A stretch of 64,000 nt of DNA from Tannerellaceae bacterium. Lineage in GTDB: Bacteria > Bacteroidota > Bacteroidia > Bacteroidales > Tannerellaceae. The notes below the pieces were generated by a model. That model saw only the letters and a list, made by a program, of their open reading frames with translations, did not search any database and was not told where the DNA came from. This document shows, piece after piece, positions 24,142-35,099 of this stretch. The first letter of the stretch is position 1; each line of letters opens with the position of its first letter. Location: NCBI GenBank assembly GCA_021203545.1, contig JAJQAZ010000111.1, forward strand, positions 1 to 64,000, written 5' to 3'. The translations under genes and the position numbers were made by a program.

Positions 24142-25288
24142 AGTTGTTATTGCCATTGCAGCCGGAGTTGTTCTGGGGCAATTTTTACCTATTCCGGTTG
24201 CACGTATATTTGTGACATTTAACTCTCTTTTTGGGAATTTTTTATCTTTTACAATACCTCTTATAATTGTGGGGCTGGTAACTCCTGCTATTGGAGACCT
24301 GGGCAAAGGAGCCGGTAGGTTACTGGCTATAACCGCAGGTATAGCCTATTGTTCTACACTGTTTTCCGGATTTTTTACATTTATGGGTAGCTCTATCGTG
24401 TTTCCGCAGATATTACCGCCCACATCCGAACTCCCTGTAATGGATAATCCGGAGGAATTTATGCTGGCACCCTATTTTGTGGTAGGTATGCCTCCTTTGA
24501 TGGATGTAATGACTGCATTGCTACTCTCTTTTATGGTAGGATTAGGAATATCCCATATCTCCGGAACTGCTTTGCGAAAGGTCTTTACTGATTTTAAAGA
24601 TATAATTACCAGGGTCATAGAGATTGTGATTATTCCTTTATTGCCTCTACATATTTTTGGTATATTTCTTAATATGGCGGTAAGTGGACATGTAATGGGT
24701 ATAATCGGTTTATTTATGAAGGTAATAGTTGTAATCTTTATTCTTCATATACTTTTATTATTGATACAATTCCTGATAGCCGGAACAATCAGTAAAAAAA
24801 ATCCGTTTAGGTTGCTACGCACGATGCTTCCGGCCTATGCTACAGCTTTAGGAACCCAGTCTTCCGCGGCTACGATCCCTGTAACCTTACGGCAGACTTT
24901 GCTAAATGGTGTGCGCGAGCCGATTGCGGTATTTGTAATTCCTTTATGTGCAACAATTCATCTGGCGGGTAGTACTATGAAAATTGTAGCTTGCGCCATA
25001 GCAATTATGTATATGGCCGGCGAACCTGTTCTTATTTCTCAGTTTGCCGGTTTTATTGCGATGTTGGGAGTTGCTATGGTAGCCGCTCCGGGAGTACCGG
25101 GCGGTGCTATTATGGCAGCATTGGGTGTACTGCATAGTATGCTGGGCTTTAACGAAACACTCCAGGCTTTAATGATAGCTCTTTATATTGCAATGGATAG
25201 TTTTGGTACTGCCTGTAATGTAACAGGCGACGGAGCGATTGCTGTTATCGTCGATAAAATCGACAATAAAATGAAAAGTGAAAAATGA
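24110..25288 (+). CDS. Dicarboxylate/amino-acid:cation symporter (DAACS family)
   Basis: 392 residues, polytopic. Characteristic features: SFTIPLIIVGLVTPAIGDLGKGAGRLL, the serine-rich re-entrant segment ATALGTQSSAATIPVTLRQ, and MDSFGTACNVTGDGAIAVIVDKI near the C-terminus (NxxGD-type motif). Na+- or H+-coupled uptake of glutamate, aspartate or C4-dicarboxylates. It overlaps the NhaC reading frame by 32 bases, so the two are likely co-expressed: NhaC could restore the Na+ gradient used by the symporter. The last codons (KMKSEK) run into an inverted-repeat tract. Confidence 0.88.
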   Translation: MKKIRISLLGKVVIAIAAGVVLGQFLPIPVARIFVTFNSLFGNFLSFTIPLIIVGLVTPAIGDLGKGAGRLLAITAGIAYCSTLFSGFFTFMGSSIVFPQILPPTSELPVMDNPEEFMLAPYFVVGMPPLMDVMTALLLSFMVGLGISHISGTALRKVFTDFKDIITRVIEIVIIPLLPLHIFGIFLNMAVSGHVMGIIGLFMKVIVVIFILHILLLLIQFLIAGTISKKNPFRLLRTMLPAYATALGTQSSAATIPVTLRQTLLNGVREPIAVFVIPLCATIHLAGSTMKIVACAIAIMYMAGEPVLISQFAGFIAMLGVAMVAAPGVPGGAIMAALGVLHSMLGFNETLQALMIALYIAMDSFGTACNVTGDGAIAVIVDKIDNKMKSEK

Positions 25289-25342
25289 AAAGTGAAAATG
25301 TGGGGTTCAAACTTTTCATTTTTCACTCTTCATTTTTCATTT
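25268..25342. terminator. Long A/T-rich inverted repeat between convergent genes
   Basis: Left arm repeats ATGAAAAGTGAAAA twice; the right arm is the approximate inverse (TTTTCATTTTTCACTCTTC). Loop around 25299-25312. It probably terminates both the symporter (plus) and the M16 peptidase (minus), whose stop codon follows at 25345. The left arm encodes the symporter's last residues. Confidence 0.7.
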
Positions 25343-25344
25343 AT

Positions 25345-28161
25345 TTATTCGTTACTCATTACGATCTCAATCCGGTTTTGTTGATCCAGCAGCTCTTTCA
25401 GGAATGATTGTACGGTTGATAGAGTGATGGATTCCAGGGTTTTCAGATAATCCGTAACGGCATCATACCCGCGATAGTAATATAGATCTAAAGCATTCAG
25501 CCAATAGGAGTTCTCTTCCTGGTTTTCCGCATACCTCTTCAACATATTCTCTTTTGTTTTGTTGAAATCGTCAATCCGTGGACCTTCATCAACTATTCTT
25601 TGTAACTCTTCATGTAAAATTTCGCTCATTCTTGCGTGTTTTTCCGGGTCTGTATCAAAAAATGTTTGTAAATAAGCCTGTCCTTTTGGGAACCAGCTAA
25701 TTACCATATTAACACCTACTCCATAGGTCCCTCCTTCATCTTTCCGGATTTTTTCGGTATAGACGAGATCAAGGATTTGTTTTAGCATGGTTGCTGTAAT
25801 ATTATTTTTGATGTTATAATCCATATTTCCGGGAAACATATTGAGTACAGTGGCTTTGGGAGTCTCCATTGTACGTTTGAAGTGATTAATATGTACTCCC
25901 TGCTGAATCCGTGGAGCAAGTTGTTCATTGGGTTTGTCAGTACGGTTCAGAGCAGGCAGGTTTGCCAGGTAACGTTCTATTAACGGTTTCATTATCTCTT
26001 CGTCCAGATTACCTACAAACGTGAATACAAAATCCGAAGCATCGGAAAAACGTTCCCGGTACATTTCCATAATACGGTCGTAACTGATATGATTAAAATC
26101 TTCGATCCGTATTCTTTGTACACGCGGATTGTTATTGTAAACCACTTTTATTAAAGAGTCCGAGAAAGCCACCATTGGGTCCAGTTCCTGGTTTACCAGA
26201 TAGGACTTCATGCGGGTTACGTACGAGTCAAAGGCTTCCTGATCTTTCCGTTTGGCTGTAAAATTCAGATAGATAAGCTGAAATAACGTTTCAATATCTG
26301 CGGGTACTGAAAAACCGTTTACATTTTCATCACTTATACCCAATGAAGTGGAGCACGACACATTTTTACCGGCCAATACTTTGCTTAAATCAATGTTTGA
26401 GAAATTACCGAGGCCACCCAAAGAAATTACTTCATTTATCACTTTTAGGTTCGCGTAATCTTCCGGGCCAAACAGAATCGTACCGCCGGGACTGGTTGCC
26501 GTCATACGGATTTCATCATTTTTGAATTCGGTATGCTTCAGAATCACTTTAATTCCGTTACTTAACTGCATCACTGTGGCTCCGAAATGTTCATCTTCTA
26601 TACTACTTATAATAGTACCCGGTTCCGGAAGTTCGGTTAATAGGGGTTCATCAGAGAATTCTTCTACGTACGGTTCCACCGGAATTTCCCGTGCCTGCAG
26701 ATACATTTGCAACAAATCTGTTTCTGCCGGATAGATAATATCATCTGTTTCCGGTCCGGTAATACTGATAGCAATATTGGTGTCTCCTACAACCTGGTGA
26801 ATATACTCATTCACGTTTTCAACGGTTATTTGAGGGGCTATCTCTGATATGATCTGATAAGTTAACTCAATTCCCGGAATAGCTCCTCCATCCGTAAAAT
26901 GGCTTACGTAAGCTTGTGTATAACTTCCGTTTCGTTGACTGTCACGTTCATTAAAGGCTGTTTCATAGTTCTTTAATAAATTAATCCGTGCTCTTTCATA
27001 TTCAGCCGCGGTAAAACCAAACTGCTTTATCCGTTCTGTTTCCATAACCAGCGCATTCATCGCGTCTTCTATTCTGTTATCTTTTACAAGAGCGGCGATA
27101 GTCCAGGCACCTTTTGTTTTAGACACAACAAAATCGCCATCGAAAGTACCGGCATCAATAAAGGGAGGATCTGCTTTCTGAACAATTTCTTCTAAACGTT
27201 CGTTCAACATAGAGGAAGCAACCCTTTTGATATAATTGATTACCAATCCATCTATACTGGCCATTACTTCATCCGGATACTTATCGTATTTGTGCATGAT
27301 ATGCAAAAGAGTACTGGTTGCTTCTTTGTCGGTAGCTATCGAAATAAGAGGCTTTTCATTGTCGGCAACACCAAACCATTCTCTTTCAGCCGGATTTACC
27401 GGTGCCGGAATATCAGCAAACAAACTGTGTACTTTATTTTCTATTTCAGCAGCATCAATATCACCTACAATAATAATAGCCTGCAAGTCGGGACGATACC
27501 ATTTTTTGTAGTAATCCCGCAATTCATCCGGTTTAAAATTATCAATTACATCAATGGTACCTATCGGTAGCCGGTAAGCATACCGGTTATCCGGATATAA
27601 GCGGGGAAGTTGTTGCTCCCAGATGCGTGCCTGTGCATCCTGCCGGCTTCTCCATTCTTCACGGATTACGCCACGTTCTTTTTCAATGGCATCATCTTCC
27701 AGTGATAGGAACCCCGACCAGTCGTGCAGGATTAATAAGCATGAATCTACAGAGGCAGGGTCAGTTACCGGAACATTTTTGATCATATAAACAGTTTCAT
27801 CAAAACCGGTATAGGCATTCAGGTTTTCTCCAAAGCGTACACCAATCCGTTCGGTAAACTTACTGATACCTTCATCCGGGAAATGAGTTAAACCTGCAAA
27901 AGCCATATGTTCAAGAAAGTGTGCCAATCCGCGTTGGTTTTCCTCTTCAAGGATAGAGCCTACATTTTGTACAATATAAAAATCTGCCCTTTCTTTGGGT
28001 TGGCTATTACTCCGTATGTAATAAGTTAATCCGTTATCAAGTTTACCGTATTTTACCTTAGGATCAATAGGTAACGGTTCAAATTGGTACTGTGCGTAAA
28101 CCGGTATCGCAAGTGTAAAAAGTAGCGATAAAACGGTCAGGAAAAATATTCTTACTCTCAT
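25345..28161 (-). CDS. M16 zinc metallopeptidase (pitrilysin/insulinase family)
   Basis: 938 residues. Signal peptide (1-24, ending VYAQ), then two M16 halves. The inverted zinc motif is H81-F-L-E84-H85 with a downstream Glu in GVIREEWRSRQ (~155-165). The second half lacks HxxEH, as is usual, and has NGIKVILKHTEFKNDEIRM at its start. It should degrade peptides in the periplasm or at the cell surface. The full length, the intact reading frame and the signal peptide all fit the family. Confidence 0.93.
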   Translation of the reverse strand: MRVRIFFLTVLSLLFTLAIPVYAQYQFEPLPIDPKVKYGKLDNGLTYYIRSNSQPKERADFYIVQNVGSILEEENQRGLAHFLEHMAFAGLTHFPDEGISKFTERIGVRFGENLNAYTGFDETVYMIKNVPVTDPASVDSCLLILHDWSGFLSLEDDAIEKERGVIREEWRSRQDAQARIWEQQLPRLYPDNRYAYRLPIGTIDVIDNFKPDELRDYYKKWYRPDLQAIIIVGDIDAAEIENKVHSLFADIPAPVNPAEREWFGVADNEKPLISIATDKEATSTLLHIMHKYDKYPDEVMASIDGLVINYIKRVASSMLNERLEEIVQKADPPFIDAGTFDGDFVVSKTKGAWTIAALVKDNRIEDAMNALVMETERIKQFGFTAAEYERARINLLKNYETAFNERDSQRNGSYTQAYVSHFTDGGAIPGIELTYQIISEIAPQITVENVNEYIHQVVGDTNIAISITGPETDDIIYPAETDLLQMYLQAREIPVEPYVEEFSDEPLLTELPEPGTIISSIEDEHFGATVMQLSNGIKVILKHTEFKNDEIRMTATSPGGTILFGPEDYANLKVINEVISLGGLGNFSNIDLSKVLAGKNVSCSTSLGISDENVNGFSVPADIETLFQLIYLNFTAKRKDQEAFDSYVTRMKSYLVNQELDPMVAFSDSLIKVVYNNNPRVQRIRIEDFNHISYDRIMEMYRERFSDASDFVFTFVGNLDEEIMKPLIERYLANLPALNRTDKPNEQLAPRIQQGVHINHFKRTMETPKATVLNMFPGNMDYNIKNNITATMLKQILDLVYTEKIRKDEGGTYGVGVNMVISWFPKGQAYLQTFFDTDPEKHARMSEILHEELQRIVDEGPRIDDFNKTKENMLKRYAENQEENSYWLNALDLYYYRGYDAVTDYLKTLESITLSTVQSFLKELLDQQNRIEIVMSNE

Positions 28162-28319
28162 AAATAACTGTTTTTTATAATCAATTTAGTGCATAAAGCT
28201 AAGAAAAACCTTATAAGAATATGGCAAATACAGGAATAAGTTTGATTCATTAACTTGATTTTATAAACACACAATAACTTTTAGTTGTTGATAAAAAATA
28301 GAATAAAATCAACTTGAAA

Positions 28320-31024
28320 ATGGAGGATTATACACCTTATAAAGATAAATGGTATACGATGCCTTCCGGTGAAGTAATAGAACTACTTCATACGGATAGT
28401 CAGAATGGATTAACAGAAGAGGAGGCTGCTAGGCGTCTGGAAGAATATGGTTTAAATGAATTACCACATAAAAAGAAAGAGAATCTGTTCCTCCGTTTTT
28501 TGAGTTATTTTAATGATGTACTTATTTATGTATTGTTAGTTGCTGCTCTTATTACTGCATTTTTGGGACATTATACGGATACCATTATTATTGTATTGGT
28601 TGCTTTTATAAATGCGCTGATTGGTTTCATTCAGGAAAATAAAGCAGAAAGGGCATTAGATAAAATTAAAAATCTTCTTTCATTAAAAACGATTGTAATA
28701 CGCGGAGGTAAAAAGGTAGAAATTGATTCGACAGATCTTACCCTGGGTGATATCGTGACCCTGAATCCCGGGGATAAAGTGCCGGCAGACCTGCGTTTGG
28801 TAAAAACAAACAATTTGAAGATCGAAGAATCCATGCTTACCGGAGAGTCTGTACCTTCCGATAAGTTTATAGAAACAGTAGGCGAAGATACTCCGTTAGG
28901 AGACCAGGATAATATGGCCTTTTCGAGTACTACCGTTACATCGGGTACCGGTACCGGGGTTGTTACTTCCATTGGTTCGGATACCGAGTTGGGTAGGATT
29001 AACCGGTTAATATCTGAAACGCCTTCTATCACCACCCCATTGTTGCAGCAAACAAATAAACTTGGAAAAGTAATATCCATTGCGATTGTTGCTATTTCGG
29101 TTCTTGTCTTTCTGTTTGGCTATTTCTTCCGCGACTATCCTACCGGCGAATTACTTCTCTCTGTTATCGGGTTGGCCGTGGCTGCAATTCCGGAAGGATT
29201 GCCGGCCATTTTATCGATTATTCTTGCTATAGGGGTTCAGAATATGGCTAAAAGAAATGCGATTATCCGCAATCTGCCTTCTGTAGAAACATTGGGAGCC
29301 GTCTCTGTTATTTGTTCGGATAAAACCGGAACATTAACAAAGAACGAAATGACGGTTCAGACCCTTATTACCAAAGACAATGAGTATCAGGTAACAGGTT
29401 CGGGATATGCACCGGAAGGAGAAATAGAGCAGGATGGGGTTCCGGTAGATGCGAATGAGAATGAAGTTTTAGCTAATCTGATCAACTGTTTTGAATATTG
29501 TAATGATGCAACTATCGGGCAGGACGAAGCAGGAAACTGGAAAGTAAACGGAGATCCTACTGAAGGGGCCCTTATTACCCTCTATGAAAAAGCCAATCTG
29601 ACAGATCGTGACGTAAAGCGTATTGCTGAAATACCTTTCGATTCTTCCTATAAATATATGGCTGTTCTTGCCCGTCTGTGCGAACGTAAAGTGATTTTTA
29701 TAAAAGGAGCTCCGGACCGGCTTATACGTTTAGCCCAACAGGAAAAGAATGACGATGGATTGGATGAGTTTGATTGCGGATATTGGTATAATACAATTAA
29801 TGAACTGGCCCAACGCGGGCAACGGCTGATCGGGGCCGCTTATAAAGAAGTAGACCCTTCACAGAATACATTGGAAATGAATGATCTTTGCGAAGGAATT
29901 ATCTTTCTGGGTATAGCCGGTATTATTGATCCGCCCCGCCCTGAAGCGACAGAAGCTATCCGGGCCTGTAAGAATGCCGGAATTAATGTGAAAATGATTA
30001 CCGGCGACCATATAGAAACAGCGAAAGCTATTGGTGCCCAAATGGGTATAGGTGATGGCAAACATGCGCTGGAAGGGCGTGATCTGTAAAAGAAGACCGA
30101 TGAAGAATTACGGGAAATAGTTAAAGATTGTGATATTTTTGCCCGGACAAGCCCCGAACATAAATTACGTTTGGTAAATGCTTTGCAGAGCGATGGTTAT
30201 ATCTGTGCCATGACGGGAGATGGTGTAAACGACGCACCTGCTCTGAAAAAGGCAGATGTGGGAATAGCCATGGGAATTAAAGGAACAGAAGTAACAAAAG
30301 ATGCCGCTGAAATGGTTCTGGCAGATGATAATTTCAGTACAATTGTAGCTGCGGTAGAGGAGGGAAGAAGGGTCTATGATAACCTGAAAAAAACAATTTT
30401 ATTTACGCTTCCCACTAATGGCGCGGAAAGTTTTCTTATCATAGCCAGTATTCTTTTCGGAACAGTAATGCCTCTTACGCCGGTACAGATTCTATGGGTC
30501 AATATGGTCACTTCGGTTACTATTTCTTTTGCACTGGCTTTTGAAAAATAGAGCCCGATGCCATGATGCGTCCGCCCCGTTCACCAAAAACACCTCTTTT
30601 AACCGGCTATTTTTTGTGGCGAATTCTCTTTGTTTCGGTTATCATAGGAGGTGGAGCCCTATTGGTTTGTTTATATCTTTTGAATAAAGGTTTTGATACC
30701 CAACTGGTAAAGACTATTACATTGAGTACAATTGCAATCCCGCAAATGTTTTATTTATTTAACAGCCGTAATGTGCGGCATTTTGCTATCAACAAAGATT
30801 TCTTCTCAAACAAAGTCGCTTTCATAGTGTGTGCGGCATTGATCCTATTACAATTAGCAATTACCTATCTTCCGTTTATGAACCGTGTGTTTGGTACCGT
30901 ACCGATGAATGCTTCTGATTGGATTTATCCGTTTGGATTAGGGATTGTAGTATTTATTCTGGTTGAAATAGAAAAAGCAATTGCCAATATGATCCGCAGA
31001 AAGCACCATACAACAGAACTGTAA
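28320..31024 (+). pseudogene. P-type Ca2+ ATPase (P-II) with in-frame TAA and a frameshift
   Basis: ~900 residues if repaired. Actuator TGES (MLTGESVPSDK), phosphorylation site D334 in CSDKTGTLTKNEMTV, nucleotide-binding KGAPDRL, and hinge MTGDGVNDAPALKKADVGIAMG are all present. Lesion 1: codon 590 is TAA (30087-30089) within EGRDL-stop-KKTDEEL, with the frame open on both sides. Lesion 2: after LAFEK the A5 run 30544-30548 is one base short, and the other frame gives EPDAMMRPPRSPK and the last four membrane helices. The family exports Ca2+ or exchanges ions at the inner membrane. The start at 28320 (ATG) is preferred to TTG at 28314. Confidence 0.88.
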
Positions 31025-31089
31025 CCATTTTTTTATAACCTTTTAGTTTATTTATAAACCTGTAAAGTAGTTTTGCAAATAGTAATTCG

Positions 31090-31119
31090 TTGGTATTAAA
31101 TCCGAAATGCTTACCTTTG
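31090..31119 (+). promoter_or_regulatory. Promoter of the DUF2723 gene
   Basis: TTG at 31090-31092 and TACCTTTG at 31112-31119, 19 bases apart, match the Bacteroidota promoter. The leader to the ATG at 31184 is ~60 bases. Confidence 0.75.
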
Positions 31120-31183
31120 CGCCCGGCTGATTGCCTGAATAAAGTGCCTGTTTGCAATAAATTAAATTTATATATACCAATTT

Positions 31184-34100
31184 ATGGGAAATTACAGACT
31201 AATCAATAATGTGTTGGGGTGGCTCACCTGCCTGATCGCATCCACTGTATATTTGCTGACAATGGAACCGACTGCCAGCTTCTGGGATTGTGGGGAATTC
31301 ATTTCTTCGGCATATAAACTGGAAGTAGGACATCCTCCCGGAGCGCCTTTTTTCATGTTGACAGCTAATTTATTTACCCAGTTAGCCTCTTCGCCGGAAA
31401 AAGTAGCTATCATGGTAAATGCGATGTCGGCTTTGTTCAGTGGTTTAACCATTCTGTTCCTTTTCTGGAGTATTACCCATATGGCCCGCAAAATTATGCT
31501 GGCAGATACTAAAGATCTTACCACTTCGCAACTGATAACCATTATGGGCAGTGGGTTGGTAGGAGCCCTGGTTTATACCTTTAGTGATACATTCTGGTTT
31601 AGTGCGGTAGAAGGCGAAGTATATGCTTACTCTTCTCTGTTTACTGCTGTTGTATTCTGGCTTATTTTAAAATGGGAAGACGCGGCTGATCATCCGCATG
31701 CCGACCGGTGGATCGTACTCATCGCTTATCTGATGGGATTGAGTATCGGTGTCCATTTATTAAACCTGCTTTGTATCCCTGCCATCGTGTTGGTATATTA
31801 TTATAAGAAATTTGAAAATCCTACCATGAAGGGAACCCTGATCGCTTTGGTCATCTCTTTCGCTATTATCGCATTGATGATGTTTGGAGTAGTGCAGGGA
31901 CTGGTCGAAGTATGTGGCTGGTTTGAACTGTTCTTCGTAAATGTAGTAGGTTTACCTTATAATTCCGGGGTATATGCATATATCATTGTATTAGCCGGAG
32001 TATTAGGATGGGCTATTTATGAAACCATGCGGGAACAGGTAAATGAAACCCGTATGAAAATAGCATTTATCATTTCAGTCACCCTGTTAGGTATTCCTTT
32101 TATCGGTGATGGTTATATTTTAGGTGCTGTATTGATCATCGCTTTGACGGCATTTTTGTTCTATTATAAAAAGACACAGATACAGGTATTAAATACCATA
32201 CTGATCTCATTAATGGTAATTGTGGTAGGTTATTCATCCTACGCCGTGATCATGATACGCTCTACAGCGGGAACCCCGATGGATCAGAACTCACCGGAAG
32301 ATATTTTTACCCTTCGTACCTATCTGGCCCGTGAACAGTATGGTAAAACACCTTTGTTGTATGGTCAGACTTATGCTTCGGAACTTAAGTATAAAGATGA
32401 TGGCAGTGGTAATTGTGTGATTGATACCAGAGACGGCCAGCCTACCTGGAGCCGTATTATTAAAAAGGATGAAGGTGAAAAAGACAGGTATTATATATCC
32501 CGTTATGAGACCGACTACGATTATGTAGATGAAACCAAAATGCTATTCCCCCGTATGTATAGCAGTGTACCCAGCCACGTGGAAGCATACAAGGAATGGG
32601 CAAATATAAAAGGACATACCGTTAATTATAAACGTTGCGGAAGAGTTTCTTCGGTAACAAATCCTACTTTTGTCGAAAATATAAGGTTCTTTTTTAATTA
32701 CCAGTTGAATTTTATGTACTGGCGTTATTTCATGTGGAATTTTTCCGGACGTCAGAACGATATACAGGGACATGGTGAAGTAATGAATGGTAACTGGATT
32801 ACCGGAATCAGTTTTCTCGACGAATTCCGTGTGGGTCCGCAGGAAGATATGCCGTATGATATAGCAAATAATAAGGGATATAATGTATATTACATGCTTC
32901 CTTTGTTACTGGGTATTATTGGTATATTCTATCAGGCACTCCGGGGGCAAAAAGGTATTGAAGCCTTCTGGGTAACTTTCTTCCTTTTCTTTATGACTGG
33001 AATTGCGATTGTACTGTACCTGAATCAGGCCCCTTATCAGCCGCGTGAACGGGATTATGCCTATGCGGGTTCTTTCTATGCATTTTGTATCTGGATCGGT
33101 TTTGGAGTAGCAGGCCTGGCACGTGCACTGGAAAAACATGCCCGTCTTACTCCTGTTATCGCAGCTTCGGTTGCATCCGTTTTATCTCTGATTGTTCCTA
33201 TACAGATGGCAGGACAGAACTGGGACGACCATGACCGGTCCAACCGTTATGTAGCCCGCGACTTTGGTGCGAACTACCTGGAATCATGCGAACCGAATTC
33301 AATTATATTTACGAACGGCGACAACGATACATTCCCCTTGTGGTATGCACAGGAAGTAGAAGGTATCCGTACCGATGTCCGTGTTTGTAATACCAGTTAT
33401 CTGCAAACAGACTGGTATATCGATCAAATGAAACGTCAGGCTTACAAATCAGAACCCCTTCCTATCAGTTGGAACCGTTCCGATTATGTACAGGGAAAAC
33501 GGGATGCGGCCTATATCGTACCTTTCCCGGATGTAGAAGAATGGGATGTAAGAAGAGCCCTGAACTTTGTACGTAGCGATGATGAGCGTACCCGTAAAAT
33601 ACCGGGATATGTGCAGGAGTTTGATTTTATTCCTACCCAAAAGTTGGTGATGCCTGTTGATTCGGCCGCAGTTGTAAATGGTGGAACGATCTCTCCGGAA
33701 GATTATCCATATATGTTAAATCAAATGACTGTAGACCTGACCGGTAAAAATCTGCTTGGTAAACAGGAATTAGTTATTCTGGATATGTTACAGACTAATA
33801 ACTGGGAACGTCCTATCTATTATGCTATAACGGTAAGCCCTGACCAGTTTGTTCGTCTGGATGGTTATTTCCAGCAAACCGGACTTGCCTATCAGATCGT
33901 TCCTGTAAATACACAGGAAAACGGCCGTTCAATCAACACGGAACAGATGTATGACAATGTAATGAATAAGTTCCGTTGGGGTGGAGTGGACAAACCAGGA
34001 GTTTATCTGGATGAAAATGTGATGCGTATGTGTAAATCCTATCGTGTACATCTGTTCGGAAAACTGGCGGAAGCATTAATCAACGAAGGTAAGAATCAGA

Positions 34101-34456
34101 TGGCCCTGGATGTATTAGATAAATCAATGGAAGTATTACTACCGGAAAATGTTCCTATGGATGCAACCGGGCTAACGATTGCAGAAAGTTATTACCTGTT
34201 GGGAGAAAATGCGAAAGCAGAGGCCATTTATGATATGATCATGGATCATGCGATGAGAAACCTGAATTGGTTCTTCCGGTTACGCGATTACCAGTTGCGT
34301 TCGGTATGGTCTGATATGGAACGTAGTTTAATGGTAGCACAGGAAGTAATCAGGAGTTCCAGAAAATATAACCCTGAATATTCAACTAAGTATCAGGAAG
34401 AATTTGACACCTATCGTATGTCTTATACTTCTATTATGAATTCAGGCAGAGAATAA
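31184..34456 (+). CDS. DUF2723 giant membrane protein
   Basis: 1090 residues, intact. The N-terminal ~330 residues are hydrophobic helices with the family hallmark [29 protein letters not shown] mixed region (~380-560), a second membrane region (~565-660) with a conserved [17 protein letters not shown], then a ~430-residue soluble C-terminal part including [12 protein letters not shown] follow. DUF2723 proteins are distantly related to GT-C glycosyltransferases (O-mannosyltransferase-like) and may transfer a lipid-linked sugar. The catalytic acidic pair after WDC-GE is consistent with this, but the substrate is unknown. Confidence 0.93.
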   Translation: MGNYRLINNVLGWLTCLIASTVYLLTMEPTASFWDCGEFISSAYKLEVGHPPGAPFFMLTANLFTQLASSPEKVAIMVNAMSALFSGLTILFLFWSITHMARKIMLADTKDLTTSQLITIMGSGLVGALVYTFSDTFWFSAVEGEVYAYSSLFTAVVFWLILKWEDAADHPHADRWIVLIAYLMGLSIGVHLLNLLCIPAIVLVYYYKKFENPTMKGTLIALVISFAIIALMMFGVVQGLVEVCGWFELFFVNVVGLPYNSGVYAYIIVLAGVLGWAIYETMREQVNETRMKIAFIISVTLLGIPFIGDGYILGAVLIIALTAFLFYYKKTQIQVLNTILISLMVIVVGYSSYAVIMIRSTAGTPMDQNSPEDIFTLRTYLAREQYGKTPLLYGQTYASELKYKDDGSGNCVIDTRDGQPTWSRIIKKDEGEKDRYYISRYETDYDYVDETKMLFPRMYSSVPSHVEAYKEWANIKGHTVNYKRCGRVSSVTNPTFVENIRFFFNYQLNFMYWRYFMWNFSGRQNDIQGHGEVMNGNWITGISFLDEFRVGPQEDMPYDIANNKGYNVYYMLPLLLGIIGIFYQALRGQKGIEAFWVTFFLFFMTGIAIVLYLNQAPYQPRERDYAYAGSFYAFCIWIGFGVAGLARALEKHARLTPVIAASVASVLSLIVPIQMAGQNWDDHDRSNRYVARDFGANYLESCEPNSIIFTNGDNDTFPLWYAQEVEGIRTDVRVCNTSYLQTDWYIDQMKRQAYKSEPLPISWNRSDYVQGKRDAAYIVPFPDVEEWDVRRALNFVRSDDERTRKIPGYVQEFDFIPTQKLVMPVDSAAVVNGGTISPEDYPYMLNQMTVDLTGKNLLGKQELVILDMLQTNNWERPIYYAITVSPDQFVRLDGYFQQTGLAYQIVPVNTQENGRSINTEQMYDNVMNKFRWGGVDKPGVYLDENVMRMCKSYRVHLFGKLAEALINEGKNQMALDVLDKSMEVLLPENVPMDATGLTIAESYYLLGENAKAEAIYDMIMDHAMRNLNWFFRLRDYQLRSVWSDMERSLMVAQEVIRSSRKYNPEYSTKYQEEFDTYRMSYTSIMNSGRE

Positions 34457-34465
34457 GAAACAAAT

Positions 34466-35077
34466 ATGTTTATTGAACAACCCCCCCCGGATCTACAGAA
34501 TTCTGTTTCCGGGGGCTATCTGGAGATTACCGGCTACCCCTAAATGTGTTTATCTTACGTTTGATGATGGGCCTATACCTGAAATAACTCCCTGGGTGTT
34601 GGATTTGCTCGATCAATATAAGATAAAAGCAACCTTTTTTGTGTGGGAGATAACGTCCGGAAATATCCGGATATTTATCAGATGGTACTTGACCGGGGCC
34701 ACCAGGTAGGGAACCATACCTACAACCATATTCAGGGAATCCGTTTCTGGACAAGTAATTATCTGGCAAATATAGAAAAAGCGGCAGGGTATATAAAAAG
34801 TAACCTCTTTCGCCCTCCGCATGGTCATATGCGGGTTCCTCAAATCATGCGTTTGCGGAAGAAATATAAAATTATTATGTGGGATGTAGTAACCCGCGAT
34901 TATAGTCCTCATATGACGCCAAACGGAGTATTTAACGTAATAAAGAACTATACACGTAACGGTTCAGTAATTGTTTTTCACGACTCACTGAAAGCGGAGA
35001 AAAACATGAAAGAGGCGTTGCCCGGAGCCATAGAGTGGTTGCTGAAACAAGGATATGAATTTAAATTATTTGAATAA
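34466..35077 (+). pseudogene. Polysaccharide deacetylase (NodB fold), two homopolymer lesions
   Basis: ~203 residues when repaired. The frame after the C8 run 34481-34488 gives [15 protein letters not shown] and [19 protein letters not shown], with the metal-binding/catalytic TFDDGP. At T6 (34635-34640) the frame shifts to [13 protein letters not shown], then [11 protein letters not shown] (second metal motif HxxNH-like), FRPPHGHMR and VIVFHDSLKAEKNM. These are the NodB motifs of enzymes that remove acetyl groups from peptidoglycan or other glycans. No signal peptide, so it may be cytoplasmic or unconventionally located. It lies 9 bases after the DUF2723 gene. Confidence 0.85.
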
Positions 35078-35099
35078 ATAAATCTAATCAATAGATAAA

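Noticed and set aside
11484..30089. Stop-codon reassignment (TAG or TAA read as Gln)
   Set aside because: TAG and TAA both end intact genes here (e.g. TAG at 2799 for the AI-2E protein, TAA at 34454 for DUF2723), and all other lesions are indels.
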